Positions 1 through 5,886 of a stretch of 5,886 nt of DNA are shown piece by piece. Every line of letters begins with the position of its first letter. Positions within the stretch are counted from its first letter, which is position 1. The notes beneath the pieces are model-generated. The model was not told the DNA's origin, made no database searches, and saw nothing but the letters and a program-made list of their open reading frames with translations. The position numbers were made by a program, and so were the translations under genes. Location of the stretch: NCBI GenBank assembly GCA_021203665.1, contig JAJQAT010000062.1, positions 1 to 5,886 of the forward strand. Reading direction: 5' to 3'. The DNA is from Bacillota bacterium (lineage in GTDB: Bacteria; Bacillota; Clostridia; UBA1381).

Positions 1-1084
1 AATCGTAGGTCTGCCGAATGTCGGCAAGTCAACTTTAATTAACGCTATAACGCAGGCGGGAGCGGAGTCGGCAAATTATCCGTTCTGCACAATCGAGCCG
101 AACGTGGGCATTGTGGACGTGCCGGACGAGCGTCTTGACAAGCTCGCCGAGATGTATCACCCGAAAAAGGTCACTCACGCGTATATCGAATTTGTAGACA
201 TTGCCGGACTTGTAAAGGGTGCGTCAAAGGGAGAGGGACTGGGAAACAAATTCCTTTCTCACATACGCGAGGTGGATGCGATAGTTCACGTTGTGCGCTG
301 CTTTGAGGACGCTAATATCACTCATGTGGACGGCTCCATAGACCCTATACGCGATATTGAAACGATAAGCCTGGAGCTTATTTTCTCGGACATAGAAATG
401 ATTGAAAGGCGCATCGACCGCACAAAAAAGGCTATGAAGGGCGACAAGTCGCTTGCCGCGGAGCTTGCGCTTTTGGAGCGCGTCAAGGCGGCTCTTGAGG
501 ACGGCATACCCGCGAGAAGTCTTGAATACAACGAGGACGAGGCGCTTATAATGAAAGAAATCGCGCTTATTTCCATGAAGCCGGTAATATACGCGGCGAA
601 TGTGGCGGAGGACGATTTTTCAAAGGGAATAGAAAATAACGAATACGTAAACCGCGTCAAGAAGCTTGCCGAAAAGGAGGGCTCACAGGTAATGCCCGTA
701 AGCGCGCGTATAGAGGAGGAAATAGCGCAGCTTGACGGAGATGAAAAGGCTATGTTCCTCGATGAATTGGGTATGAGCGAATCCGGTCTTGACAGACTTA
801 TAAAGGCAAGCTACACCCTTTTGGGACTTATCAGCTATCTGACGGCGGGCGAACCCGAGGTAAGGGCGTGGACCATAACAAACGGCACAAAGGCGCCTCA
901 GGCGGCGGGTAAAATACACACCGACTTTGAGCGCGGCTTTATCCGCGCCGAGGTTGTCCACTACGACGACCTAATGGCGTGCGGAAGCATGGCGGCGGCA
1001 AAGGAAAAGGGTCTTGTGCGCAGCGAGGGCAAGGAATATGTGATGAAGGACGGCGATATTGTTCTGTTCCGCTTTAATGTGTGA
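1..1084 (+). CDS. ychF: YchF/OLA1-family P-loop ATPase (Obg superfamily), 5'-partial
   Basis: The reading frame is open from base 2, so the gene starts just upstream; 360 residues are visible. E. coli YchF has 363 and six residues before the same P-loop region, so only about five or six are missing. Visible motifs are the P-loop GLPNVGKST (bases 8-34), the G3 segment DIAGLVKGASKGEGLGN (from base 197), and a G4 segment NVAE (599-610) in place of the NKxD of true GTPases. The NxxE form is known to give this family its ATP preference. Leucine follows DIAG where Ras-type proteins have catalytic glutamine, as in HAS-type NTPases. The helical insert follows, and the C-terminal ~85 residues form the TGS domain, including APQAAGKIHTDFERGFIRAE and the terminal FNV. 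Family members are cytosolic, bind ribosomes and have been linked to oxidative stress responses. The gene ends in tandem TGA stops; a glycosyltransferase starts 12 nt later, so cotranscription is likely. The promoter lies outside the window. Identification is very secure. Confidence 0.97.
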   Translation, partial: IVGLPNVGKSTLINAITQAGAESANYPFCTIEPNVGIVDVPDERLDKLAEMYHPKKVTHAYIEFVDIAGLVKGASKGEGLGNKFLSHIREVDAIVHVVRCFEDANITHVDGSIDPIRDIETISLELIFSDIEMIERRIDRTKKAMKGDKSLAAELALLERVKAALEDGIPARSLEYNEDEALIMKEIALISMKPVIYAANVAEDDFSKGIENNEYVNRVKKLAEKEGSQVMPVSARIEEEIAQLDGDEKAMFLDELGMSESGLDRLIKASYTLLGLISYLTAGEPEVRAWTITNGTKAPQAAGKIHTDFERGFIRAEVVHYDDLMACGSMAAAKEKGLVRSEGKEYVMKDGDIVLFRFNV

Positions 1085-1085
1085 T

Positions 1086-1092
1086 GAGGTGG
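1086..1092 (+). promoter_or_regulatory. Ribosome binding site of the GtrB-like gene
   Basis: GAGGTGG lies between the second of the tandem ychF TGA stops and the ATG at 1097; GAGG ends 7 nt before that ATG. This spacing favours 1097 over the TTG at 1094. The second TGA (1085-1087) overlaps the site, so terminating and initiating ribosomes meet here. Confidence 0.8.
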
Positions 1093-1096
1093 CTTG

Positions 1097-2047
1097 ATGA
1101 ATGATTTAATCAGTATTATTGTCCCCTGCTTCAACGAGGAGGCGGCCATTCCCTATTTTTACGACGCGGTAGCAAAGCAAGCCGCCTCGATGCGGGACAG
1201 GTACGGAGTTGAATTTGAATATATTTTCGTAAACGACGGCTCGACGGACGGCACGCTTAAAACTCTAAAGGAATACGCGCAAAGGGATAAGCGCGTAAAA
1301 TACATATCCTTTTCGCGTAATTTCGGCAAGGAGGCGGCAATGTATGCCGGTATGAAGAACGCGTCCGGCGAATTTGCCGCCATTATGGACGCCGACCTTC
1401 AAGACCCGCCGGAATTACTTCCGCAAATGTACGAGAGCATAATAAACGAGGGCTATGACTGCGTTGCCACGCGGCGCACCACAAGGAGCGGGGAGCCGCC
1501 CGTGCGCTCCTTTTTCGCGAGGTGCTTTTATAAGCTGATAAACAAAATATCTAAGACGAATATCGTTGACGGCGCGCGCGATTACCGCCTTATGACGCGC
1601 AAAATGGTTGACGCGATATTGGAGATGAGCGAATATAACCGCTTTTCAAAGGGCATTTTCGGCTGGGTCGGCTTTGACACAAAGTGGATTGAATACGAAA
1701 ACACGGAGCGCGTCGCGGGCGAAACGAAATGGTCGTTTTGGAAGCTGTTTCTTTACTCGCTCGACGGCATTACGGCTTTTTCCACCGCGCCGCTCGCGAT
1801 AGCGTCGGTATTGGGATTGGTATTCTGCCTTGCCGCGTTTATTATGATTATTGTTATTGTCGTGAAAACGCTTATATTCGGCGACCCCGTAGCGGGCTAC
1901 CCGTCGCTTATATGCGTAATACTCCTCGTGGCGGGAGTTCAAACCTTTTGCATCGGTATTTTGGGTCAGTATCTTTCAAAAACCTATTTGGAAACCAAAA
2001 ACCGCCCTATTTATATTGTAAAGGAAGATAATATAGGCAAAGAATAA
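1097..2047 (+). CDS. GtrB/DPM1-like polyprenyl-phosphate glycosyltransferase (GT2)
   Basis: A 316-residue membrane-anchored family 2 glycosyltransferase. The GT-A domain (about 1-225) begins with ISIIVPCFNEE, followed by VNDGSTDGT (45-53) for nucleotide-sugar binding, FSRNFGKEAAMYAG (72-85), and the metal-binding DxD in MDADLQDPPE (D98, D100). RDYRLM (161-166) and RVAGETKW (205-212) match the conserved RxxGE(S/T)K segment near the membrane in GtrB/ArnC/CsbB-like enzymes. Two hydrophobic helices (about 231-258 and 269-293) follow, with a short basic tail. By family, it transfers a sugar from UDP- or GDP-sugar to undecaprenyl or another polyprenyl phosphate at the inner face of the membrane; the sugar cannot be read from the sequence. 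The ATG at 1097 is preferred because GAGGTGG lies at 1086-1092; an in-frame TTG at 1094 is a weaker alternative. It lies 12 nt after ychF and 18 nt before a GT-C-like gene that is a plausible user of its product. Complete, with no anomaly. Confidence 0.93.
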   Translation: MNDLISIIVPCFNEEAAIPYFYDAVAKQAASMRDRYGVEFEYIFVNDGSTDGTLKTLKEYAQRDKRVKYISFSRNFGKEAAMYAGMKNASGEFAAIMDADLQDPPELLPQMYESIINEGYDCVATRRTTRSGEPPVRSFFARCFYKLINKISKTNIVDGARDYRLMTRKMVDAILEMSEYNRFSKGIFGWVGFDTKWIEYENTERVAGETKWSFWKLFLYSLDGITAFSTAPLAIASVLGLVFCLAAFIMIIVIVVKTLIFGDPVAGYPSLICVILLVAGVQTFCIGILGQYLSKTYLETKNRPIYIVKEDNIGKE

Positions 2048-2051
2048 TCAC

Positions 2052-2057
2052 GGAGGA
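2052..2057 (+). promoter_or_regulatory. Ribosome binding site of the GT-C-like gene
   Basis: GGAGGA, 8 nt before the ATG at 2066, in the 18-nt gap after the GtrB-like stop. It fixes the start of the 407-residue membrane protein. No promoter-like elements fit in this gap, which supports cotranscription. Confidence 0.85.
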
Positions 2058-2065
2058 TATTTTAA

Positions 2066-3289
2066 ATGAAGAATGATTTAAAGCAAAAATTTGCGCATGC
2101 GCAAAATTACGCAGACGCGGCTGTTTTGTGCTTGTGCGTCGCGGCGGCGCTTTTTGTGATATGGACGTTTACCGGTCAGTGGCCGTGGAAGGGTCAGGCG
2201 TACAACTCGTATATCCTTCAAGCGCAGTCATGGCTTGAGGGTCGGCTTGATTTGGGGCAAAACTACAGCTATCTGGAGCTTGCGATTTTCAACGGCAAAT
2301 ATTATGTAAGCTTTCCGCCATTCCCGTCCTATGTTATGCTCCCGTTTGTGGCTTTGGGTTGGGACACCTGCGACGGTATGATTGCATTCGCTTTTTCCCT
2401 CGCGGCGGCTGTTTACGCGTTTAAAATCGCGGAGCATTTCGGCGTGGAGAAGAAAACGGCTATGTTTTTCGCCCTGTTTTTAACAATCGGCTCAAACTGG
2501 CTTATGACGGCTCAGAACGCATGGGTATGGTTTATCGCGCAGAATATGTCGTTTACGCTCTGCCTTATGGCAATATATTATGCGCTTAAGAATAAAGCCG
2601 GCTTGTCGCTTGCGTTTTGGGCGTGCGCGGTAGGCTGCCGTCCTTTGACGATTATGTTTATACCGGTGCTGCTGTATCTTATCTATAAAGCGCATATGAC
2701 CGAATACCCCGACGACAAAATTACCGATATAATCAAAAAGCGCTTTACGGCGGTTATTCCCATGGTTATTATCGCGCTGTCGTATATGATTTTGAATTAC
2801 GCGAGATTCGGCAATATTACGGAATTCGGTCATAATTATCTGCCCGAGTTTATGCGCGTGGAAACGGGACAATTCAGCCTGTCTTACATAAAGGAAAATA
2901 TTCTTTCCGTTGTAAGACTGCCCGAAATATCCGACGGAAAATTCGTCTATCCCACAGCGGACGGTATGTGTATGTTCCTTGCAAGTCCTATTTTCATTTC
3001 GTATATTGTATACACAGTCCGTTCGTTCGTGAAGAAAACAAACACGAATAAGCCGCTGACTGTTATGATTATAATTATTTCAATATTGTATATAATCGCT
3101 CTTACCGCTCACAAAACAATGGGCGGCTCACATTTCGGCAACAGATACACAAATGACATTCTGCCGATTGTATTTTTGGGATTGGCGGCGGTGCTTCCCG
3201 AAAACGGCAAGCTTGTTTCGCTTAACTATCCTCTTATGATTATAGGATTGGCGCTGAATTTAATCGGCACCGTTAATTATTTCATTTAA
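2066..3289 (+). CDS. Polytopic membrane protein, probable GT-C (ArnT/PMT-like) glycosyltransferase
   Basis: A 407-residue integral membrane protein with about 10 predicted helices, the first near 17-36 and the last near 387-405. After helix 1 comes a long, probably extracytoplasmic loop with QAQSWLEGRLDL (52-63) and FNGKYYVSFPPFPSYVMLP (75-93); later segments are GCRPL (190-194), NYARFGNITEFGHNY (244-258) and GGSHFGNRYTNDILPIV (353-369). I recognise these as typical of bacterial proteins annotated as dolichyl-phosphate-mannose mannosyltransferase-like or RgtA/ArnT-like GT-C enzymes. Acidic residues in the first loop (E58, D62, E71) are candidates for the catalytic base, but I cannot say which. 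By family, such proteins move a sugar from a polyprenyl-phosphate donor to a glycan, lipid or protein on the outer face; donor and acceptor are unknown. Placement directly after a GtrB-like gene fits. A GGAGGA site 8 nt upstream sets the start. A transcription terminator follows directly. An alternative role, such as polymerase or carrier, cannot be excluded. Confidence 0.78.
   Translation: MKNDLKQKFAHAQNYADAAVLCLCVAAALFVIWTFTGQWPWKGQAYNSYILQAQSWLEGRLDLGQNYSYLELAIFNGKYYVSFPPFPSYVMLPFVALGWDTCDGMIAFAFSLAAAVYAFKIAEHFGVEKKTAMFFALFLTIGSNWLMTAQNAWVWFIAQNMSFTLCLMAIYYALKNKAGLSLAFWACAVGCRPLTIMFIPVLLYLIYKAHMTEYPDDKITDIIKKRFTAVIPMVIIALSYMILNYARFGNITEFGHNYLPEFMRVETGQFSLSYIKENILSVVRLPEISDGKFVYPTADGMCMFLASPIFISYIVYTVRSFVKKTNTNKPLTVMIIIISILYIIALTAHKTMGGSHFGNRYTNDILPIVFLGLAAVLPENGKLVSLNYPLMIIGLALNLIGTVNYFI
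2090..2105. repeat. 16-bp perfect palindrome within the start of the GT-C-like gene
   Basis: TTTGCGCATGCGCAAA is its own reverse complement and begins 24 nt after the first base of the start codon at 2066. In RNA it could fold into a six-pair hairpin with a CAUG loop. One such palindrome is not very unlikely by chance in a window of this size, and no function is claimed. Confidence 0.5.
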
Positions 3290-3292
3290 AAT

Positions 3293-3328
3293 AAAAAGCT
3301 GTCCGGCAAGCGTCGGACAGCTTTTTTT
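3293..3328. terminator. Bidirectional Rho-independent terminator between convergent genes
   Basis: The nine-base arm AGCTGTCCG (3297-3305) pairs perfectly with CGGACAGCT (3314-3322). A G-T and a C-G pair can extend the stem into a four-base loop (AAGC, 3308-3311). A run of A precedes the stem (3293-3297) and a run of seven T follows it (3322-3328), so it should act on both strands. It begins 4 nt after the plus-strand stop, and the minus-strand stop codon shares its last T (3328-3330). Confidence 0.93.
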
Positions 3329-4443
3329 CACATTATCGCGTATCCCTGAAGCCACATTGTGAGCCAACACAGACATAAGCCTCCGGAAATAATATACATT
3401 ATATATTTAACCGGCTTACTGTCAATACTCGCCATGACAATGTACATAACGGCGCATGACGTTATATACCTCGCGCCGCTCAGCATCCAGCTTTGGAAAT
3501 ACGTCACAAGCACATACACTCCCATAAACGCGAGATAGGATGTTCTGACTTTTTTGTACAGTCCGACGAATACAAGAGCCACCGCCGCAAAGAACAGCGC
3601 AATCTGCGGCCAATATATTATCATGGAAAGTCCGAAATACTCCACTCCCGTCGAATAGCTCGTGCTTAAGCTGTCGGACACCCATGTTGCCGAATTGTAC
3701 CACGGCGCAACGGATTGATGCTGCACAAAAGCAAACCAATCGCCCTGGAGCGCCTTGTTTATGCAAAGATATATCAAAAATCCCACCGGTATAATCAGCG
3801 TGAACAATGTCTTTTTCTTGAATTTTTTATCTCTGACACAGCATATAATCGCCTCGTACACCGCCGGCACAACCAAGAGCATACCCTGCGACTTTGTCAG
3901 CGACGCGAAAAATCCCGCTATTCCCGCCGCTATCCAATTTTCCTTTCGCGCGTAATACAGCGTCATCACGCTCAGCATCAAAAACAAACTCTCCGTGTGA
4001 ACGCTTATAAAAAACATTCCGTATGGCGCGATAAACAGCAGCATAAGCGCGTCCATTGCCTTGCCCTCGGAATAATCGAGCCGCATAAGCTTGTACAAAT
4101 AAGCGGCGGCAAATCCGAAGCATGCATAGGATATTACAAGTCCGGTAAGGGTGTAATTTCTGAAAATAATATTCAAAAACTTCATCATATACGGCATAAG
4201 CGGAAAAAACACTATCTTATTCGCCGCATCGCCCGTTGCCGCATAGCCGTTTTCGGCTATGTAAATATAATGCACCGCGTCGCCCATATCCGCAAGTGAA
4301 TCCATCAGGTTCACATCCGTTCCGAATATTTTAAGCACGGCAAGCCCCGCAAGCAAAAGAACAATTCTGCTCAAAACTCCCGCGGCAAATATTATCCAAA
4401 AAATTTTTAATGAATTATCCTTAATTTTTAAGCCTTTTATCAT
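3328..4443 (-). CDS. PIG-V-like GT-C mannosyltransferase family membrane protein
   Basis: A 371-residue polytopic protein with roughly 9-10 hydrophobic helices. Features recall bacterial relatives of PIG-V (GPI mannosyltransferase 2, GT-C fold). After helix 1 comes a loop with GDAVHYIYIAENGY (54-67), resembling the D-x(2-3)-Y-x-x-IA-x-x-GY segment; D55 is a candidate catalytic acid. Then FFPLMP (79-84), HTESLF (149-154), SLTKSQG (181-187) and SGARYI (322-327), with a WLQGYAIM end typical of the group. By family, it would use a polyprenyl-phosphate sugar, often mannose, to glycosylate an extracytoplasmic acceptor; the true substrate is unknown. ATG at 4443 is chosen because AAGGGGG at 4458-4452 sits 8 nt before it. 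ATG at 4449 would overlap the upstream TGA as ATGA but lies only 2 nt from that site; ATG at 4470 has no binding site. It is the last gene of the nth string and is probably translationally coupled to the preceding gene, with which it appears homologous. Confidence 0.82.
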   Translation of the reverse strand: MIKGLKIKDNSLKIFWIIFAAGVLSRIVLLLAGLAVLKIFGTDVNLMDSLADMGDAVHYIYIAENGYAATGDAANKIVFFPLMPYMMKFLNIIFRNYTLTGLVISYACFGFAAAYLYKLMRLDYSEGKAMDALMLLFIAPYGMFFISVHTESLFLMLSVMTLYYARKENWIAAGIAGFFASLTKSQGMLLVVPAVYEAIICCVRDKKFKKKTLFTLIIPVGFLIYLCINKALQGDWFAFVQHQSVAPWYNSATWVSDSLSTSYSTGVEYFGLSMIIYWPQIALFFAAVALVFVGLYKKVRTSYLAFMGVYVLVTYFQSWMLSGARYITSCAVMYIVMASIDSKPVKYIMYIISGGLCLCWLTMWLQGYAIM

Positions 4444-4445
4444 TG

Positions 4446-5252
4446 TCATATCCCCCTTATCAGACAGCATATTATAACGCCGTTAATCATAACGAGCAGG
4501 GTAAGAATGATTTTCTTTAGCGTCTCGTTGTCGGTAAAGGCGCCGCTTTTCAAAAATCCCACAACCGCTCCGCATACTCCGCGTTTATACAGCGGATAAA
4601 GCAAAAATGCCGCGATTCCTACCTTTGATACAAGACACGCCGCCGCAGCGGATATTATGAACGCGCGGGCGCTTCCCTTTGACAGGGCGTAAAGCGCGCA
4701 AAGTATCAGCGCAAGCGCTGGTGAAACGCACGTCGGCGCGAAAAGCATAAACGCGCACGGCAAGCACGCGGCTATAAGCATTACATCGGCGCTTTTCTCC
4801 GCGCCGATTCGTTTTTCCAACATTGAATAAAGCAGGCAGGCAGACACGCACGCCGATACAAAGCTGACAAATTCCGCGATAAGCGTGTATTTTTCAAATA
4901 CTATAAGTCCCGCCGCGTGTACAAGTGCCGGATAAAGCGGCATCATAATTCCTCCGAACGCGCTTCCGATATGAAAATCGCTGCACGCCTCAATTACACT
5001 TCCCGTTCCGAAAAAGTCAAACAGCGTTTCAAAGTCAAAAAAATTCGTACTGCCCTTTAGTGCGTTGAACATAAGCGCGATAACAAACAAATACGCTCCG
5101 CCGACCGCCACAGCCGCGAGGGACACCTTTGCCGAGCGTTTCGGCGCGTCCTTATCCTTTATGACATTAATCTCCGCGAAAAATTTCGCTATAATCGCCG
5201 CCGCGGCAGCCATAATAAACGCCGCGCCGATGCCTCCTATAAAATTTCCCAT
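4446..5252 (-). CDS. Short, divergent PIG-V-like membrane protein (possible inactive paralogue)
   Basis: A 268-residue protein with about 7-8 hydrophobic segments (near 3-24, 46-64, 102-118, 124-142, 155-173, 176-190, 196-222, 247-264). I do not recognise it as a named family by itself. Residues 101-225 line up by eye with residues 77-200 of the next gene's PIG-V-like protein, in constant register from the shared YTL onward: MMPLYP for FFPLMP, a shared proline (P165/P140), LY (187-188/162-163) and G212/G187. Identity is low, below about 20% by eye. Acidic and polar motif positions are changed: HTES becomes TCVS (174-177), SLTKSQG becomes CLVSKVG, and the pre-FFPLMP loop lacks the DxxxY pattern. 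It also has one extra N-terminal helix and lacks most of the C-terminal half, ending after one helix. The start follows the nth stop with no gap, with AAGGAGGA 8 nt upstream, so it is clearly expressed. A regulatory or partner subunit for the next enzyme, a decayed copy, or a distinct enzyme are all possible. Confidence 0.72.
   Translation of the reverse strand: MGNFIGGIGAAFIMAAAAAIIAKFFAEINVIKDKDAPKRSAKVSLAAVAVGGAYLFVIALMFNALKGSTNFFDFETLFDFFGTGSVIEACSDFHIGSAFGGIMMPLYPALVHAAGLIVFEKYTLIAEFVSFVSACVSACLLYSMLEKRIGAEKSADVMLIAACLPCAFMLFAPTCVSPALALILCALYALSKGSARAFIISAAAACLVSKVGIAAFLLYPLYKRGVCGAVVGFLKSGAFTDNETLKKIILTLLVMINGVIICCLIRGI
4452..4458 (-). promoter_or_regulatory. Ribosome binding site of the PIG-V-like gene, inside the upstream gene
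   Basis: Read on the minus strand, AAGGGGG lies within the last codons of the upstream gene, 8 nt before the ATG at 4443. The ATG at 4449, which overlaps the upstream TGA, is only 2 nt away. This decides for the 371-residue form and suggests translational coupling. Confidence 0.7.
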
Positions 5253-5886
5253 TTACATTATCCTCCTTGTCTGACATTTCCCCGCGCTTTTGCATATTTC
5301 GGCTATGGGGCAGATTTCGCATTTTGGGTTGCGCGCCGCGCATACTGCCCGTCCGTGCGCCACGAATTGATGGCACATACGGAGCTGATAATCGGGCGGA
5401 ATTATTTTTTTCAAATCCGATTCAACCTTTGCGGGGTCATCGTTTACGGTCAAGCCTATTCTTTTCGCGACTCTCTTGCAGTGGGTGTCCACAACGACCG
5501 CCGGCTTGCCGAATATATCGCCCAGCACAAGGTTCGCCGTCTTTCTGCCCGTACCGGCAAGGCTCGTCAAATCCTCCATGGTGTCGGGAACCTCCCCGCC
5601 GTAAACGTCTATAATGCGCCGACAGCACAAAATTATATTCTTAGCCTTGTTCCTGTAAAATCCCGCCGATTTTATATCATTGCATAATTCCTCATAATCG
5701 GCATTGGCGAAATCCTCCGCGCTCCTGTATTTCTTAAACAGCTCTTCCGTGATTATATTCACGCGCGCGTCCGTGCATTGCGCCGAAAGCTGCGTGGCGA
5801 TAAGCATTTCAAGCGGGTTTGAATAATTGAGCGTGCATTTTACGTTCGGGTACGCCTTGTCCAGCAAAGCGCGCATTCTCTCCGCG
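5253..5886 (-). CDS. nth: Endonuclease III (DNA glycosylase/AP lyase), 5'-partial
   Basis: A base excision repair enzyme that removes oxidised pyrimidines and cleaves the abasic site by beta-elimination. Counting from the ATG at 5876, the sequence shows the N-terminal helical region with LIATQLSAQCTD (25-36), the helix-hairpin-helix LAGTGRKTAN (106-115) with the Schiff-base lysine K112, the catalytic aspartate D130 in VDTH, and the [4Fe-4S] ligands C179, C186, C189 and C195 (C-x6-C-x2-C-x5-C). Each equals the E. coli position (K120, D138, C187/194/197/203) minus 8. The frame stays open upstream to the window edge (residues Ala-Glu-Arg precede the Met), and that ATG has no properly spaced binding site. 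The true start is therefore almost certainly just outside, with about 8 or more residues missing. The last codon ATG and stop TAA sit directly against the next gene's ATG, so it heads or sits within a cotranscribed string with the two membrane genes. LAG in place of the E. coli LPG is a mild variation. Confidence 0.97.
   Translation of the reverse strand, partial: AERMRALLDKAYPNVKCTLNYSNPLEMLIATQLSAQCTDARVNIITEELFKKYRSAEDFANADYEELCNDIKSAGFYRNKAKNIILCCRRIIDVYGGEVPDTMEDLTSLAGTGRKTANLVLGDIFGKPAVVVDTHCKRVAKRIGLTVNDDPAKVESDLKKIIPPDYQLRMCHQFVAHGRAVCAARNPKCEICPIAEICKSAGKCQTRRIM
5261..5268 (-). promoter_or_regulatory. Ribosome binding site of the short PIG-V-like gene, inside nth
   Basis: On the minus strand AAGGAGGA lies in the final codons of nth, 8 nt before the ATG at 5252. 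It is a near-perfect Shine-Dalgarno sequence, showing that the small membrane protein is translated in its own right and not a chance open frame. Confidence 0.88.

Noticed and set aside
104..1084. GTG at 104 as the start of ychF
   Set aside because: The frame is open upstream to base 2 and encodes the P-loop GLPNVGKST, which every active YchF needs, so the start is upstream of the window.
1729..2031. Plus-strand open frame of 100 codons in another frame within the GtrB-like gene
   Set aside because: It overlaps the conserved C-terminal membrane region of the real gene and its translation has no family features; a chance frame.
3715..4299. Plus-strand open frame of 194 codons opposite the PIG-V-like gene
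   Set aside because: It lies wholly antisense to a gene with clear membrane-protein motifs, is rich in His/Arg/Gln as expected from the reverse of hydrophobic codons, and has no recognisable domain.
4444..4470. ATG at 4470 or 4449 as start of the PIG-V-like gene
   Set aside because: 4470 has no binding site upstream; 4449 is only 2 nt from AAGGGGG. The ATG at 4443 has 8-nt spacing. 4449 remains a lesser possibility because of its ATGA overlap.
4446..5252. The short membrane gene and the PIG-V-like gene as one gene split by a frameshift
   Set aside because: The downstream gene has its own complete N-terminal region, and the two align with each other over the same central segment rather than end to end, so they are tandem copies and not halves.
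5253..5876. ATG at 5876 as the true start of nth
   Set aside because: The frame continues to the window edge, the ATG lacks a properly spaced binding site, and E. coli numbering predicts about eight further residues.
1..5886. tRNA, rRNA, riboswitch, CRISPR, insertion sequence or attachment site
   Set aside because: There is no non-coding gap longer than about 40 bases, and no repeat array, terminal inverted repeats or transposase-like frame was seen.

Overview
The window is almost wholly protein-coding: six genes in two convergent, tightly packed strings. The organism is most likely an uncultured member of the Clostridia or a related Bacillota lineage. The signs are strong AAGGAGG-type ribosome binding sites before every internal gene, near-zero intergenic gaps, moderate base composition with frequent GCG/GGC/CGC codons, and protein sequences that read like clostridial homologues. 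This is inference from style; there is no rRNA or other lineage marker.

Plus strand, 1-3289: the redox-responsive/ribosome-associated P-loop ATPase YchF (missing only its first few codons), then a GtrB/DPM1-like polyprenyl-phosphate glycosyltransferase with two C-terminal membrane helices, then a 407-residue polytopic protein with features of GT-C (ArnT/PMT-like) glycosyltransferases. Gaps are 12 and 18 nt. A GtrB-like enzyme normally charges a lipid carrier with a sugar on the cytoplasmic side, and a GT-C enzyme normally spends that lipid-linked sugar on the outer face. The pair therefore looks like a small surface-glycosylation module carried in the ychF transcript. No flippase (GtrA-like) is visible.

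A compact hairpin at 3293-3328, with A-rich and T-rich flanks, separates the two strings and should terminate both.

Minus strand, 5886-3328: endonuclease III (nth, 5' end cut by the window edge), then a 268-residue membrane protein whose start codon directly follows the nth stop, then a 371-residue PIG-V-like GT-C mannosyltransferase homologue. The 268-residue protein aligns by eye, nearly without gaps, with the middle of its PIG-V-like neighbour. It lacks that protein's likely catalytic acidic residues and most of its C-terminal half, so it looks like a degenerate or repurposed paralogue. This is the most interesting observation here.

No RNA genes, mobile elements, CRISPR arrays or internal promoters were recognised. 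There is no non-coding stretch longer than about 40 bases. I do not see a clearly undescribed multi-gene system; the candidates for novelty are the short PIG-V-like paralogue and the surface-glycan role of the four membrane-associated genes.
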